Below, in pieces: positions 7,426-15,677 of a stretch of 26,533 nt of DNA. Both the position numbers and the translations under genes were made by a program. Under the pieces are notes generated by a model. That model saw only the letters and a program-made list of their open reading frames with translations. It did no database searches and had not been told where the DNA came from. The stretch's first letter is position 1, and each line of letters starts with the position of its first letter. Source of the DNA: a virus; the IMG/VR virus record IMGVR_UViG_3300042987_001241, positions 1 through 26,533 of that record. One strand, written 5' to 3'.

Positions 7426-7961
7426 GTATTGAAAATCGTGTAGTGGTAACTGGCCTTAAAGAAACACGCCAAGCACTACAAAAGTTTGACAAAGATGCAG
7501 TTAGGGCATTTGATAAAGTTATAAACTCTGAACTCAAAAATGCCAAAGCAGATGCATTAGGCTTTGTTAAAACTGAACCACCACTTAGTGGGTGGAATAC
7601 TCAACCTGCTCGCAATCCGAGAACTCGTGGAGGTGCTGGATGGCCTCAATGGGATCAAAGTATTATTAGGGCTGGAATCACAAGCAGTAAGGCTGAGGGC
7701 AGAGTTAGAAAAGACTACACCACATCTGTTGGTTCATTAAAAAATAAGTCTGCTGCTGGTGCAATATATGAATTAGCGGGAAGAACATCAAGAGGAACTG
7801 GTACCTTTATTAGAAATATAGAAGGTAAGTTTGGAAATGCTTCTCGTATAGTTTGGAAATCTGTAGATAAAAACAGAGATAGATTTGAAAGAAATGTCTT
7901 AAGGGCATTAGATGATATGAAGGCAAAACTACAAAGAAATTTACAAAAGGAGCGTGACTAA
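7422..7961 (+). CDS. HK97 gp10-like tail/neck protein
   Basis: A 179-residue basic protein starting at GTG 7422, which overlaps the T-frame stop as GTGA. The N-terminus, VVVTGLKETRQALQKFDKDAVRAFDKVI, is the opening helix-turn of HK97 gp10-like proteins (head-tail joining or minor tail). A GAGWPQWDQSIIRAGI segment and a C-terminal helix (RNVLRALDDMKAKLQRNLQKE) follow. In many actinophages a protein of this type lies between the chaperones and the tape measure rather than in the neck cluster, so a tail-associated role is likely. The exact function is not established from sequence. Confidence 0.65.
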   Translation: MSIENRVVVTGLKETRQALQKFDKDAVRAFDKVINSELKNAKADALGFVKTEPPLSGWNTQPARNPRTRGGAGWPQWDQSIIRAGITSSKAEGRVRKDYTTSVGSLKNKSAAGAIYELAGRTSRGTGTFIRNIEGKFGNASRIVWKSVDKNRDRFERNVLRALDDMKAKLQRNLQKERD

Positions 7962-7963
7962 AC

Positions 7964-10900
7964 ATGGCTACAGGTGCAGTTAAGGCCACGATCCTCTCTC
8001 AATATTCCGATAAAGGTTCTAAGCAAGCCCAAAAAGATCTTGCCAAACTTAGTAAAAAGTTTGATCAGATGGGCAAAAGAGCATTTAAAGCGGCAGGTCT
8101 TGCTGCTGGTGCTTTTGGAGCATTGGCAGTTAAAATTGGTAAAGACTCAGTAAAGGCAGCCGTAGAGGATGCCAAGTCACAGGCATTACTTGCGAACACA
8201 TTAAAGAATTCTCTTGGTGCTACAAATGATAGTATTGCTGCAGTTGAGGACTACATTGAAAAGCAGCAGATGCTTACAAATGTTCAGGATACAGAATTAA
8301 GAGCAAGTTTTAGTAAATTAGCCATAGCCCTTGGAAATACAAGCGATGCAATGCTCGTACAGGGTGTTGCCTTGGATGTGGCGGCAGGTACAGGAAAAGA
8401 CCTTTCAGCAGTAACAGATGCAATAACAAAAGCAACTCAAGGTAATTTTACATCATTAAAGAAATTAGTTCCTACATTAGATGAGAACATTGTTAAAAAT
8501 AAAGATTTAGGTAAAGCCTTAACATATTTATCTGCAACATATAAGGGTTCAGCAAAAGAATTAGCAAAAAAGGACCCAATAACAGCCCTATCAATTGCAT
8601 TTGATGAATTAAAAGAAAAATTAGGAGCAGCACTACTTCCTGCATTTATTCAATTAGCAGAATACATGAAGAGCAATGTTATTCCTCAAATTGAATTATT
8701 CTTGGGAATGAATGAAACAAGAATTAAATCTGCTCTTGAAAATGCTGTTGGAAATATCAAAGAAGTAGTACAAGCCTTTACAAATATTTATAATGTTGTT
8801 AAAGGAATAAATGACATACTTCCATTTGGAATTGCAGGATGGATTCAACTTGGTGTTGCCCTTGCTTTTGCAAGTAGATTGGGAGCATTATATAATGCAA
8901 CAATTTCTTTGCTTGCTGTAGTTACAAAAGCAGGAACTGCAGCACTTATAGAGAATGCGGCAGCAGCAAGAGCAAACGCAGCAGCACAAGGAGCAAATGC
9001 ACTTGGAAGCACTCTTGTTGCACAAAAAGTTGCAGTGCTTGTTGCAACAATAAGAGTTTACATAGCAGAAACTTATGCTTCAATATCAAGTCAATTATTG
9101 CTTAATTCGGCAATGACTAAAGGTGCTGGCGCAGCCACCGCTTTAAATGTTGCTCTTTTAAGAGTTAAGGCAACACTTCTGACAATGTTTGCATTTGTAA
9201 AAAAGTTTGCAAAGCAAATTGGACTTCTTATATTAGCCCTTGGAGTAGTTGCTACAATTGTTGATAAAATATTCGGTAGCGATAAAATAAAGATATCTGA
9301 AACAGCAAGAGCAGCAGAAGTTAGTATGTATCAGGCTGCTATTGCAACAGAATCTATGGATGATGCTCTTAATAAATATAAAGAAACACAAGCAGCAGTA
9401 GTTAAAAAGACTAAAGAAGAAATTGAAGCAGAAAAAAGACTTAATCAACTTAAGGCTCAACAAGCAAAATTAGATAAAGAGCGAGCAGCGACTCAGGCTA
9501 TTAAAGATAGAATTGCTAAGAAGTTTGGCGTTAAATTAACTGATCCTGAAACACAAGCAAGAATTGATGCCAGAGCAATAGAGTTAAATCTCATCCGAAG
9601 CAAGAAAAATGCTGAAGCAGAGATAATGAAGCAAACTCAAATTCTCAAAGAATTGAATAAGGCTGCTCTTGAAGAAGAAATTAAATTAAGAGAACGCATT
9701 AGAGACATTCTTGATGCATATTCTGATGACCAAAAAGTAGACCAAGTAGAAATTGCAGCACTCGCAAAACTTTGGGGCACAACTGCTGATGCAGCAGCAC
9801 TATATGTAGATCAAATTATAGCAGTTTCTGATAATAAGATTAATGATAGTGAAGTTACTAACCTTGCAGCAATGTGGGGTATTTCAAAAGACCAGGCTGC
9901 TAAATATCTTGACTTCCTAAAAGTAGTAAGTGATGGCAAAGTTTCTGATGCTGAAATAAGAAATCTTGCTGATAAATGGAATATGACCATTAAGGAAGCA
10001 CAGCAATATGCTGACTTCATCATAGCAGTCCAAGATAGAGAATTAAATGATGCAGAAGTTGAAAGACTTAAAGATAAATGGGGATTGACCAATGAAGAAG
10101 TAACTGCTTATATTCTTGGTATTGGTGCTCCTGTTAAGTATCAAGGAACTATTCTTGATCCCGCTTCAATTAAGGCATTAGAAGATGCCTGGAATGCAGC
10201 CTTAGCAGCACTTAATAAGTATAAGTCAGCACTTGGTGGTCTTCCTGGTGGAACACCTGGTGGAACCCCTGGCGGAACGCCTGGTGGCACTCCTGGAGGC
10301 ACTCCTGGAGGCACTCCTGGTGGAACACCTGGTGGTACTCCTGGTGCTGGTGGTAACAATGGTACAGGTGGTAGTAGAACTGACTCAGCAGCAGCAGCCG
10401 CAGCAAGAGCAGCCGCAGCAAGAGACTATGCAATTGCTAAAGCAGCAGGCGATATGGATGCAGCAGCAAAAGCAGCAGCACAAGTTGGTCCATCAGCACT
10501 TGCAGCAGGAGAAAGCGGAGCAATTGGTGCAGCATCTATAGCAGCAGCACTAAAAGCAGCAGAACAACAGTTGCAAAATGAAAAGATAATGGCTACCTAT
10601 GCATCATTTAAGGCTAAAGAGGCTGCAGATGCAGCAAAAGCAGCAGCAACCTCTACAATGTCAGATGCAGCAGCAGATGCGGCTGAGAGAGCAAGATTTA
10701 GGGCATTAATAAGTGATGGAACATCAAGCGCAGGTAAAAATCTTTCTGGCGGAGGAAATCTAATGGCTGGAGGACCTGTAAATGTCACTGTAAATGTTGC
10801 TGGTTCTGTAACTGCAGAACAAGATTTAGTACAAACTGTTAGAAATGGTCTTTTAGCAGCACAGTACAACGGTAATCAAATTAACCTACAGGCGGTATAA
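7964..10900 (+). CDS. tape measure protein
   Basis: A 978-residue protein, the largest in the window, placed after the tail chaperones. The start is helical and basic (DKGSKQAQKDLAKLSKKFDQMGKRAFKAAG by segments), followed by an Ala-rich region typical of tape measures, and two hydrophobic segments (about 287-320 and 419-438). Residues 600-735 hold four repeats of exactly 34 residues. Residues 762-793 are eight GGTP units. The rest is Ala-rich coil ending in GGPVNVTVNVAGSV, a common tape-measure C-terminal element. At about 0.15 nm per residue the tail would be near 145 nm, a rough inference because the linker may not count. AAAAGGAG precedes the ATG. Confidence 0.9.
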   Translation: MATGAVKATILSQYSDKGSKQAQKDLAKLSKKFDQMGKRAFKAAGLAAGAFGALAVKIGKDSVKAAVEDAKSQALLANTLKNSLGATNDSIAAVEDYIEKQQMLTNVQDTELRASFSKLAIALGNTSDAMLVQGVALDVAAGTGKDLSAVTDAITKATQGNFTSLKKLVPTLDENIVKNKDLGKALTYLSATYKGSAKELAKKDPITALSIAFDELKEKLGAALLPAFIQLAEYMKSNVIPQIELFLGMNETRIKSALENAVGNIKEVVQAFTNIYNVVKGINDILPFGIAGWIQLGVALAFASRLGALYNATISLLAVVTKAGTAALIENAAAARANAAAQGANALGSTLVAQKVAVLVATIRVYIAETYASISSQLLLNSAMTKGAGAATALNVALLRVKATLLTMFAFVKKFAKQIGLLILALGVVATIVDKIFGSDKIKISETARAAEVSMYQAAIATESMDDALNKYKETQAAVVKKTKEEIEAEKRLNQLKAQQAKLDKERAATQAIKDRIAKKFGVKLTDPETQARIDARAIELNLIRSKKNAEAEIMKQTQILKELNKAALEEEIKLRERIRDILDAYSDDQKVDQVEIAALAKLWGTTADAAALYVDQIIAVSDNKINDSEVTNLAAMWGISKDQAAKYLDFLKVVSDGKVSDAEIRNLADKWNMTIKEAQQYADFIIAVQDRELNDAEVERLKDKWGLTNEEVTAYILGIGAPVKYQGTILDPASIKALEDAWNAALAALNKYKSALGGLPGGTPGGTPGGTPGGTPGGTPGGTPGGTPGGTPGAGGNNGTGGSRTDSAAAAAARAAAARDYAIAKAAGDMDAAAKAAAQVGPSALAAGESGAIGAASIAAALKAAEQQLQNEKIMATYASFKAKEAADAAKAAATSTMSDAAADAAERARFRALISDGTSSAGKNLSGGGNLMAGGPVNVTVNVAGSVTAEQDLVQTVRNGLLAAQYNGNQINLQAV
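9761..10168 (+). repeat. four 102-bp (34-residue) coding repeats in the tape measure
   Basis: Repeats begin at residues 600, 634, 668 and 702, each with the pattern L-A-x-x-W-G, then A-x-x-Y-x-D-x-I-x-x-V-x-D-x-x-(L/V/I)-x-D-A/S-E. The first three are clear; the fourth diverges in its second half. The D-x-K-(V/I)-x-D-x-E portion is reminiscent of an acidic EF-hand-like loop but lacks the full calcium-ligand set. The exact period suggests tandem duplication, which could change tail length. Confidence 0.75.
10247..10342 (+). repeat. eight 12-bp repeats encoding GGTP in the tape measure
   Basis: Eight in-frame copies of a GGTGGAACACCT-like unit encode GGTPGGTP..., preceded by GGLP and followed by GAGG. 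Copies differ synonymously (AACACC, AACCCC, AACGCC, CACTCC), so purifying selection keeps the protein repeat. It is probably a flexible or polyproline-like spacer separating the repeat domain from the Ala-rich coil. Confidence 0.85.
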
Positions 10901-10901
10901 A

Positions 10902-12188
10902 ATGTTGCCACAAATAGGTGTCTCAATTGACTTTGCAAACGGAGCATCATTTGCTTATCCTTTGATATTAGATGACCCTGCATTTGGACATTTAAATGAA
11001 CAAGTTTTAGCAGATAATCCTGCTGACATTGTTGAGATTACTGACCAAGTAATGAGAGTATCTACTCGTAGAGGCCGTAACCGTTTATTGTCTAACTTTG
11101 AGGCTGGAACTGCAACGGTAGTTATAAATGATCCAAATGGTGATTTTAACCCTCAGAATCCATCATCACCATATACAAATAAATTATTACCATTGCGTAA
11201 AATTCGTATATGGGCAGACACACCTTATCTGGGAAATACTGTAAGAGTTTTCTTATTCTCAGGATATATTACTTCATATGATACAAGTTTCTATCAAGGT
11301 GTAGATTCAACTTCTACAGTTACATTACAATGTATTGATGGCTTCCGCCTATTAAATAATGTTGCTACAGGCAATGCTCCAGTTCCAGGTACAAGTGCAG
11401 GTCAATTATCTGGAAATAGAATTCAATATTTATTAGATTTTGCTGGATGGCCTGCTTCTATGAGATCAATTAATCCTGGTAATTCAACAATGATGGCGGA
11501 TCCTGGTGGAAACAGAACAATATTACAGGCTATCCAAACAGTAGAACAATCTGAGTTTGGTGCATTTTATATATCAAGACAAGGTGATGCCAGATTCATA
11601 GATCGTGAATTAGTAACACTTTTATCAGACTATACGGCAAGATATTATTCTGATCAGTCACTTCCTGGAACTTTATCATATGTAAATCTTGACTTTGCTT
11701 ATGATGATCAATTAATTCTTAATGATGTTACTGTAACAAGATATAACGATGGATCAATTCCTGCTCCAGTACCTCAAGAAATTACTAATCAGGAAAGTAT
11801 TGATACATATTTCCGTAAATCAGGACAAAGAAGTGATATCTTAGTTCAGACTGATCAAGAGGCAAATGATCAGGCAAGAACAATTGTTGCTGGTCGTAAA
11901 GACGCAGAACTTAGAATTGATTCTATGACTGTTGATATTACTGGTGAAACTAATGAAGAAAATGCAGTTATTAATTTAACATCTGACATTTATTCATTGG
12001 TTATTATTTCAAAACAAATGCCTGGTAATAGTAGTATAACCAAAGAATTGTTCATTCAGGGAGTTCAGCATGATATTACTCCAACTGCTTGGACAATGAA
12101 ATTACTTACTGCAGAACCAATCATTCAAGCACTAATCCTTGATTCTCCAAGTCAAGGAGCACTTGATATTAACACTTTATCATACTAA
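10902..12188 (+). CDS. distal tail / baseplate hub-type minor tail protein
   Basis: A 428-residue protein directly after the tape measure. It contains VSTRRGRNRLLSNFEAGTATVVINDPNGDFNPQN, a segment seen in actinophage minor tail proteins that form the tail tip, then FSGYITSYD, and SEFGAFYISRQGDARFIDRE, typical of the gp27/gpJ-like hub domain. These proteins attach the tail tip complex to the tube and bear fibres. The start is only one base after the tape measure stop, with a weak GGCGG ribosome site, so translation is likely coupled. The exact division between Dit-like and hub-like roles cannot be settled by eye. Confidence 0.75.
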   Translation: MLPQIGVSIDFANGASFAYPLILDDPAFGHLNEQVLADNPADIVEITDQVMRVSTRRGRNRLLSNFEAGTATVVINDPNGDFNPQNPSSPYTNKLLPLRKIRIWADTPYLGNTVRVFLFSGYITSYDTSFYQGVDSTSTVTLQCIDGFRLLNNVATGNAPVPGTSAGQLSGNRIQYLLDFAGWPASMRSINPGNSTMMADPGGNRTILQAIQTVEQSEFGAFYISRQGDARFIDRELVTLLSDYTARYYSDQSLPGTLSYVNLDFAYDDQLILNDVTVTRYNDGSIPAPVPQEITNQESIDTYFRKSGQRSDILVQTDQEANDQARTIVAGRKDAELRIDSMTVDITGETNEENAVINLTSDIYSLVIISKQMPGNSSITKELFIQGVQHDITPTAWTMKLLTAEPIIQALILDSPSQGALDINTLSY

Positions 12189-12203
12189 CATAAGGAGAAG
12201 AAT

Positions 12204-12920
12204 ATGCCTACAGGCAGTCCAAACGCTGGTTACAGAACCTTTAATACAGGTGATGTTTTAACCGCAGCACAGGTTCAGTACAACCTGCAGAATCAGTCAA
12301 TCATGTACTTTGCTAATGCTGCAGCGAGAGATGCTGCCCTAACAGCAGGTATTGTTCAAGAAGGTATGTTTGCATATCTTGCTGATACAAACACAACAGT
12401 CTTTTATGATGGTACCACATGGCAATCATTTGGTACTGGTGATGTAACAGGCCTAACAGCAGGTACTGGAATTACCATTACTAACCCATCTGGCCCTGTC
12501 CCAACTATTGCACTATCAACTGGTGCAACTCTAACATCACCAAAAGAACTAATTGAAATTGTTGGTGCTGGATCAACAGGTACAATTAATGTTGATACCT
12601 TAACGGCATCTGTTGAATACTATACTGGTCCTGCAACAGGTAACTGGACACTAAATGTTCGTGGTGATGGCTCTACTACCCTTGATTCATTAATGGCTGT
12701 TGGAGAGCAAATTTCTGTTGTATATCTTAATACAAATACTGGAACAGCATACTACCCAACAGGCTTTACGATTGATGGATCAGCAGTAACTCCTAAATGG
12801 TTAGGTGGAACAGCACCTTCTTCAGGTAATATTAACTCAGTTGATGCATATGTTTATACAATCATTAAGACTGCGGCATCAACATATACAGTTTTAGCAT
12901 CACAAAGCAAGTTTGCTTAA
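12204..12920 (+). CDS. tail tip / short fibre protein
   Basis: A 238-residue protein with a strong AAGGAG site. The first 45 residues include FNTGDVLTAAQVQYNLQNQSIMYFANAAARDAAL, an opening used by many environmental phage fibre or tip proteins. It is followed by a GMFAYLADTNTTVFYDGTTWQ beta-hairpin and GLTAGTGITITNPSGPVPTIALS, a typical fibre beta-strand repeat. The C-terminal ~110 residues resemble a compact beta-sandwich of the kind that folds around a trimeric fibre. No enzyme motif is visible. Host-surface or fibre-anchoring function is inferred from position and composition. Confidence 0.7.
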   Translation: MPTGSPNAGYRTFNTGDVLTAAQVQYNLQNQSIMYFANAAARDAALTAGIVQEGMFAYLADTNTTVFYDGTTWQSFGTGDVTGLTAGTGITITNPSGPVPTIALSTGATLTSPKELIEIVGAGSTGTINVDTLTASVEYYTGPATGNWTLNVRGDGSTTLDSLMAVGEQISVVYLNTNTGTAYYPTGFTIDGSAVTPKWLGGTAPSSGNINSVDAYVYTIIKTAASTYTVLASQSKFA

Positions 12921-12941
12921 TATTTAATAAAGGGAGTAACA

Positions 12942-13847
12942 GTGAGTCCATTACAGCGTTTTCCAAGTGGCATAGGTGTACATCTTAGGGTTGTTCCTGC
13001 ACCTACACCTGCACCAACGCCAGTCGCACCAACGCCAGTCGCCCCAACGCCTGTCGCCCCAACTCCTGTCGCTCCTACACCAGTAGCCCCAACACCTGTT
13101 GCACCTACACCTGTTGCGCCAACTCCTGTTGCGCCTACGCCTGTAGCACCAACCCCTGTTGCGCCTACTCCAGTGGCTCCTACACCTGTTGCACCAACAC
13201 CTGTTGCTCCTACGCCTGTAGCCCCAACACCAGTAGCCCCAACTCCTGTAGCCCCAACACCAGTAGCACCTACGCCTACTACTCCTATAACTGTTTATTG
13301 GGCAACAGGATGCTGTCGTGGTATTCCAAACAATACTCAGGTATATGGATATAGCACTAATCCATTTAATGGTGCTACTCAAGCATTAGATAATTTGTAT
13401 GATGCATGTGGTGGATTACCTGGAGTTGTTGAAAACATTCAACAAGGTACATATACTGATCCACCAAACATAAGCAATGTTCCATCAATCAACTGTACTC
13501 CAGCACCTACACCAGTTGCTCCTACACCAGTTGCTCCTACACCAGTTGCTCCTACTCCAGTAGCACCTACTCCAGTAGCACCTACACCAGTAGCACCTAC
13601 ACCAGTAGCACCTACTCCAGTAGCACCTACACCAGTAGCACCTACTCCAGTGGCTCCTACTCCAGTGGCTCCTACTCCAGTGGCTCCTACTCCAGTGGCT
13701 CCTACTCCAGTGGCTCCTACGCCTACAGCACCATGTACACGATGGACATGCTCTTATCAAGAGTGGTGGGAAGGATATGGAGATTGTGCATATGCTGGAG
13801 ACTGCGGTATGCCATATAACAATGGATTAGCATGTTGCCAGTATTAA
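12942..13847 (+). CDS. proline-rich (APTPV)n fibre-like protein with Cys-rich domains
   Basis: A 301-residue protein starting at GTG 12942 after AAAGGGAG. After about 23 residues there are 17 copies of APTPV. A globular Cys-containing domain (YWATGCCRGIPNN...LYDACGG...SINC) follows, then 14 more APTPV copies and a C-terminal Cys- and aromatic-rich domain (PCTRWTCSYQEWWEGYGDC...LACCQY). The repeats should form extended polyproline-II rods separating two small knobs. The position after tail-tip genes suggests a tail fibre or surface adhesin. Proline and threonine repeats of this kind are classical targets for prolyl hydroxylation and O-glycosylation, and the next operon encodes oxygenases and a glycosyltransferase. 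No signal peptide is seen. Confidence 0.8.
   Translation: MSPLQRFPSGIGVHLRVVPAPTPAPTPVAPTPVAPTPVAPTPVAPTPVAPTPVAPTPVAPTPVAPTPVAPTPVAPTPVAPTPVAPTPVAPTPVAPTPVAPTPVAPTPVAPTPTTPITVYWATGCCRGIPNNTQVYGYSTNPFNGATQALDNLYDACGGLPGVVENIQQGTYTDPPNISNVPSINCTPAPTPVAPTPVAPTPVAPTPVAPTPVAPTPVAPTPVAPTPVAPTPVAPTPVAPTPVAPTPVAPTPVAPTPVAPTPTAPCTRWTCSYQEWWEGYGDCAYAGDCGMPYNNGLACCQY
13011..13265 (+). repeat. tandem repeat tract 1: 17 copies of a 15-bp APTPV unit
   Basis: Seventeen contiguous 15-bp units encode APTPV. The DNA is diverse: GCA, GCC, GCG and GCT for Ala, CCA and CCT for Pro, four Thr codons and four Val codons are mixed. The protein repeat is therefore conserved while the DNA has drifted, indicating an older tract under selection. 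Confidence 0.95.
13503..13712 (+). repeat. tandem repeat tract 2: 14 copies of a 15-bp APTPV unit
   Basis: Fourteen contiguous units encode APTPV. Unlike tract 1, the DNA is nearly uniform and falls into blocks of identical copies (for example four consecutive GCTCCTACTCCAGTG units). This indicates recent expansion by slippage or unequal recombination, and probable copy-number variation between phages. Confidence 0.95.
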
Positions 13848-13884
13848 TATATAAATTAACAAATAATAGAGGATATGATATACT

Positions 13885-14256
13885 ATGAATATGCTAACTG
13901 ATTTAGATATATATTGGCAAAAAGAATGGCATCCTTTTGAACATAAAGATCACGATAGAACTGAGTATGCCGTTTATGCAATTGTCATAGATAATGAAAT
14001 CGTTGATGTTTGTGCATATAAAAAATCATTTATTGATATGTACAACAGTCATAAATTTGTTGAAATAGATTTCGTTGATGGCAAATATACAATTGATGTG
14101 CTTTCTGATGATAATTTTGTAGTTGCTCAATTAGAACTTTCTGAAAGAGTTGGATCAATATTTTTAAGCGAACCAATTACAGTAAGAGTTAATGATCAAA
14201 CAAGTTACGCTTCTGTTGGTATGAAGCATATTAATGGAGAAATAGTTAGGCTATAA
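13885..14256 (+). CDS. hypothetical 123-residue protein
   Basis: An acidic, aromatic-rich protein. It begins MNMLTDLDIYWQKEWHPFEHKDHDRTEYAVYAIVIDNEIVD (by segments), with alternating strands through VEIDFVDGKYTIDVLSDDNFVVAQLELSERVGSIFLSEP. I recognise no family. AGAGGA lies 11 bases before ATG 13885. The stop overlaps the zinc-ribbon gene as TAATG, so it is the first gene of the oxygenase and glycosyltransferase operon. The all-beta pattern would fit a fibre chaperone, fibre tip or accessory to the modification enzymes. None of these is shown. Confidence 0.7.
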   Translation: MNMLTDLDIYWQKEWHPFEHKDHDRTEYAVYAIVIDNEIVDVCAYKKSFIDMYNSHKFVEIDFVDGKYTIDVLSDDNFVVAQLELSERVGSIFLSEPITVRVNDQTSYASVGMKHINGEIVRL

Positions 14257-14510
14257 TGAATAATTCGGGGAAGTCAAGATGGCAGCAATATAAAGAAAAT
14301 CTTGGTGAAACAAGACCATGGGACTTTTTAAATCCTAATCTTCAAACTGTTCCTATAGAAATATCAAATAGTAGATTAGATATATGTAAAACATGCCCAG
14401 AATTAATTAAATTAACTACACAATGCAAAAAGTGTGGCTGCTTTATGGCTGCTAAAACAAAATTATCATTTGCAGAATGTCCAATAGGGAAATGGGGTAA
14501 GCATGAATAA
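14256..14510 (+). CDS. small zinc-ribbon protein
   Basis: An 84-residue protein. The N-terminus (RWQQYKENLGETRPWDFLNPN) is amphipathic. The C-terminal half carries RLDICKTCPEL...TQCKKCGCFMAAKTKLSFAECPIGKW, with CxxC, CxxCxC and a final Cys, a compact zinc site. Short proteins with this CPE...CKxCGCxMxxKTKLxxAxCPxGKW pattern are common in marine and freshwater phages, often near tail fibre and oxygenase genes, but their function is unknown. It has no Shine-Dalgarno and is coupled by TAATG to the gene before. It overlaps the first oxygenase by 8 nt. Confidence 0.75.
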   Translation: MNNSGKSRWQQYKENLGETRPWDFLNPNLQTVPIEISNSRLDICKTCPELIKLTTQCKKCGCFMAAKTKLSFAECPIGKWGKHE

Positions 14511-15108
14511 AGAAGAAATAGCACCAGGAATAGTAGTCTATAGCGATGTAATTCCTGATAGTGAAAGTCTATATAAAGACATAGAAGAAGGAATGTTATC
14601 AGCAGGTATTCCATGGGTAGGAGCCAGAGTAAAAGAAGGCGATGGCGAAGGCGATACCTTGAACACAATGACCAGAGACACTCAAACTATTGGTGTGCCT
14701 TATAAGGGTAAAATTGAGGGCGAATTATCTGCTGACATGAGAGTAGTATTTCTTGATAGCCTAAATAATATTTTCTTTCAAAACTTTGATTTACTTGAAA
14801 GAGACTACCTTTCTTCATATAATATTTTTAGCACATGGCATGATCAATGGGGAGTCTTGAAATATGGAGCGGGACAAAAATTTGTTAATCATATAGATGA
14901 TCATCCTGATTATCATAGACGAGTATCTACTGTATATTATCTAAATGATAACTACACAGGTGGAGAAATTAATTTCCCTCGTTTTGGCATAACATTTAAG
15001 CCTAAAGCAAATCAAATGATTGTATTTCCATCTACATATGTTTATAATCACTCAGTATCTCCAGTCATTGAAGGCGAAAGATATGCGGTGGTAAGTTGGT
15101 TACGATGA
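14503..15108 (+). CDS. 2-oxoglutarate/Fe(II) oxygenase, prolyl 4-hydroxylase-like
   Basis: A 201-residue protein. The core reads FVNHIDDHPDYHRRVSTVYY, then LNDNYTGGEINFPRFGITFKP, FPSTYVYNHSVSPV and GERYAVVSW. This gives the full set expected for the prolyl 4-hydroxylase-type fold: iron ligands H130 and D132 (HxD), distal H183, and R193 for 2-oxoglutarate. The spacing and the YxLN...GGE...F segment are typical of P4H-type enzymes in phages. Its substrate is not shown by sequence. The nearest plausible target is the (APTPV)n protein encoded 650 bases upstream. It is followed by two further oxygenase-like genes. Confidence 0.88.
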   Translation: MNKEEIAPGIVVYSDVIPDSESLYKDIEEGMLSAGIPWVGARVKEGDGEGDTLNTMTRDTQTIGVPYKGKIEGELSADMRVVFLDSLNNIFFQNFDLLERDYLSSYNIFSTWHDQWGVLKYGAGQKFVNHIDDHPDYHRRVSTVYYLNDNYTGGEINFPRFGITFKPKANQMIVFPSTYVYNHSVSPVIEGERYAVVSWLR

Positions 15109-15677
15109 AAGATCCATTATTAGTTAATAGTATTTTATCCAAAGAGGACTACGACAGACTTCTACTTGCCGTAGATAATCCTAAAAGTTTTCAATATGAT
15201 CCTGGATTTAGTAGATACTGTATAGGAGATGGCGGACTGCCTATTATAAAGGAATTAGCAACTAAATTAATTCCACTTGCAAGAGAAGTATTTGACAGTG
15301 AAGGCCTATTGCCTACATATGCACTGTTTGCTCATTATGAGGGACAAGACCCTGAGCCAAGTTTATATAAGCATAAAGATGATAATGCATGTACCTACAC
15401 CTTAGATATGTGTGTTTATCAGGTAGAGCCATGGGACCTGTTTGTAGATGATAGGGCGTATACTCTTTATCCTAATCAAGCCCTTGCATATTATGGCAAT
15501 GATCAGTGGCACTGGAGAGAGAAGTTCCCAAATCCAGAAACTAATCATGTTGCTATGATTTTCTTCCACTTTGCAGAGCCTGATCATTGGTACTTTACTA
15601 AAGGTCCTGAATATTTGCAGGTAATTAGAGGACAAATGACAGAAGAACAATGGGAATCCAGTCATGGAAGAAACTAA
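15105..15677 (+). CDS. second 2OG/Fe(II) oxygenase-like protein
   Basis: A 190-residue protein. ATG 15105 is chosen because it overlaps the previous stop as ATGA; a TTG at 15096 would add three residues. The core is SLYKHKDDNACTYTLD (H90, D92 as HxD), PWDLFVDDRAYTLYPNQALAYYGNDQWHWRE (distal H136 within QWHW) and NHVAMIFFHF. This matches the double-stranded beta-helix with a 2-His-1-carboxylate iron site. The 2-oxoglutarate-binding basic residue is less obvious than in the first enzyme (R138 is a candidate). It is distinct in sequence from its neighbours, so it is not a recent tandem duplicate. The substrate is unknown. Confidence 0.75.
   Translation: MKDPLLVNSILSKEDYDRLLLAVDNPKSFQYDPGFSRYCIGDGGLPIIKELATKLIPLAREVFDSEGLLPTYALFAHYEGQDPEPSLYKHKDDNACTYTLDMCVYQVEPWDLFVDDRAYTLYPNQALAYYGNDQWHWREKFPNPETNHVAMIFFHFAEPDHWYFTKGPEYLQVIRGQMTEEQWESSHGRN

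Noticed and set aside
10233-10541. Plus-strand frame rich in Val/Leu/Gln inside the tape measure gene
   Set aside because: An out-of-frame reading of the GGTP repeats and Ala/Gln-rich coil; no start signal.
12951-13382. Open frames on the minus strand across the repeat tracts (Arg/Trp/Cys-rich and Ser/His-rich products)
   Set aside because: They are mirror products of the 15-bp repeat; repeats keep all frames open. There are no start signals and the composition is implausible.
13011-13712. Possible CRISPR-like array
   Set aside because: The units are contiguous 15-bp coding repeats without spacers.
15096-15105. TTG 15096 as start of the second oxygenase
   Set aside because: ATG 15105 gives the ATGA overlap used throughout this operon.
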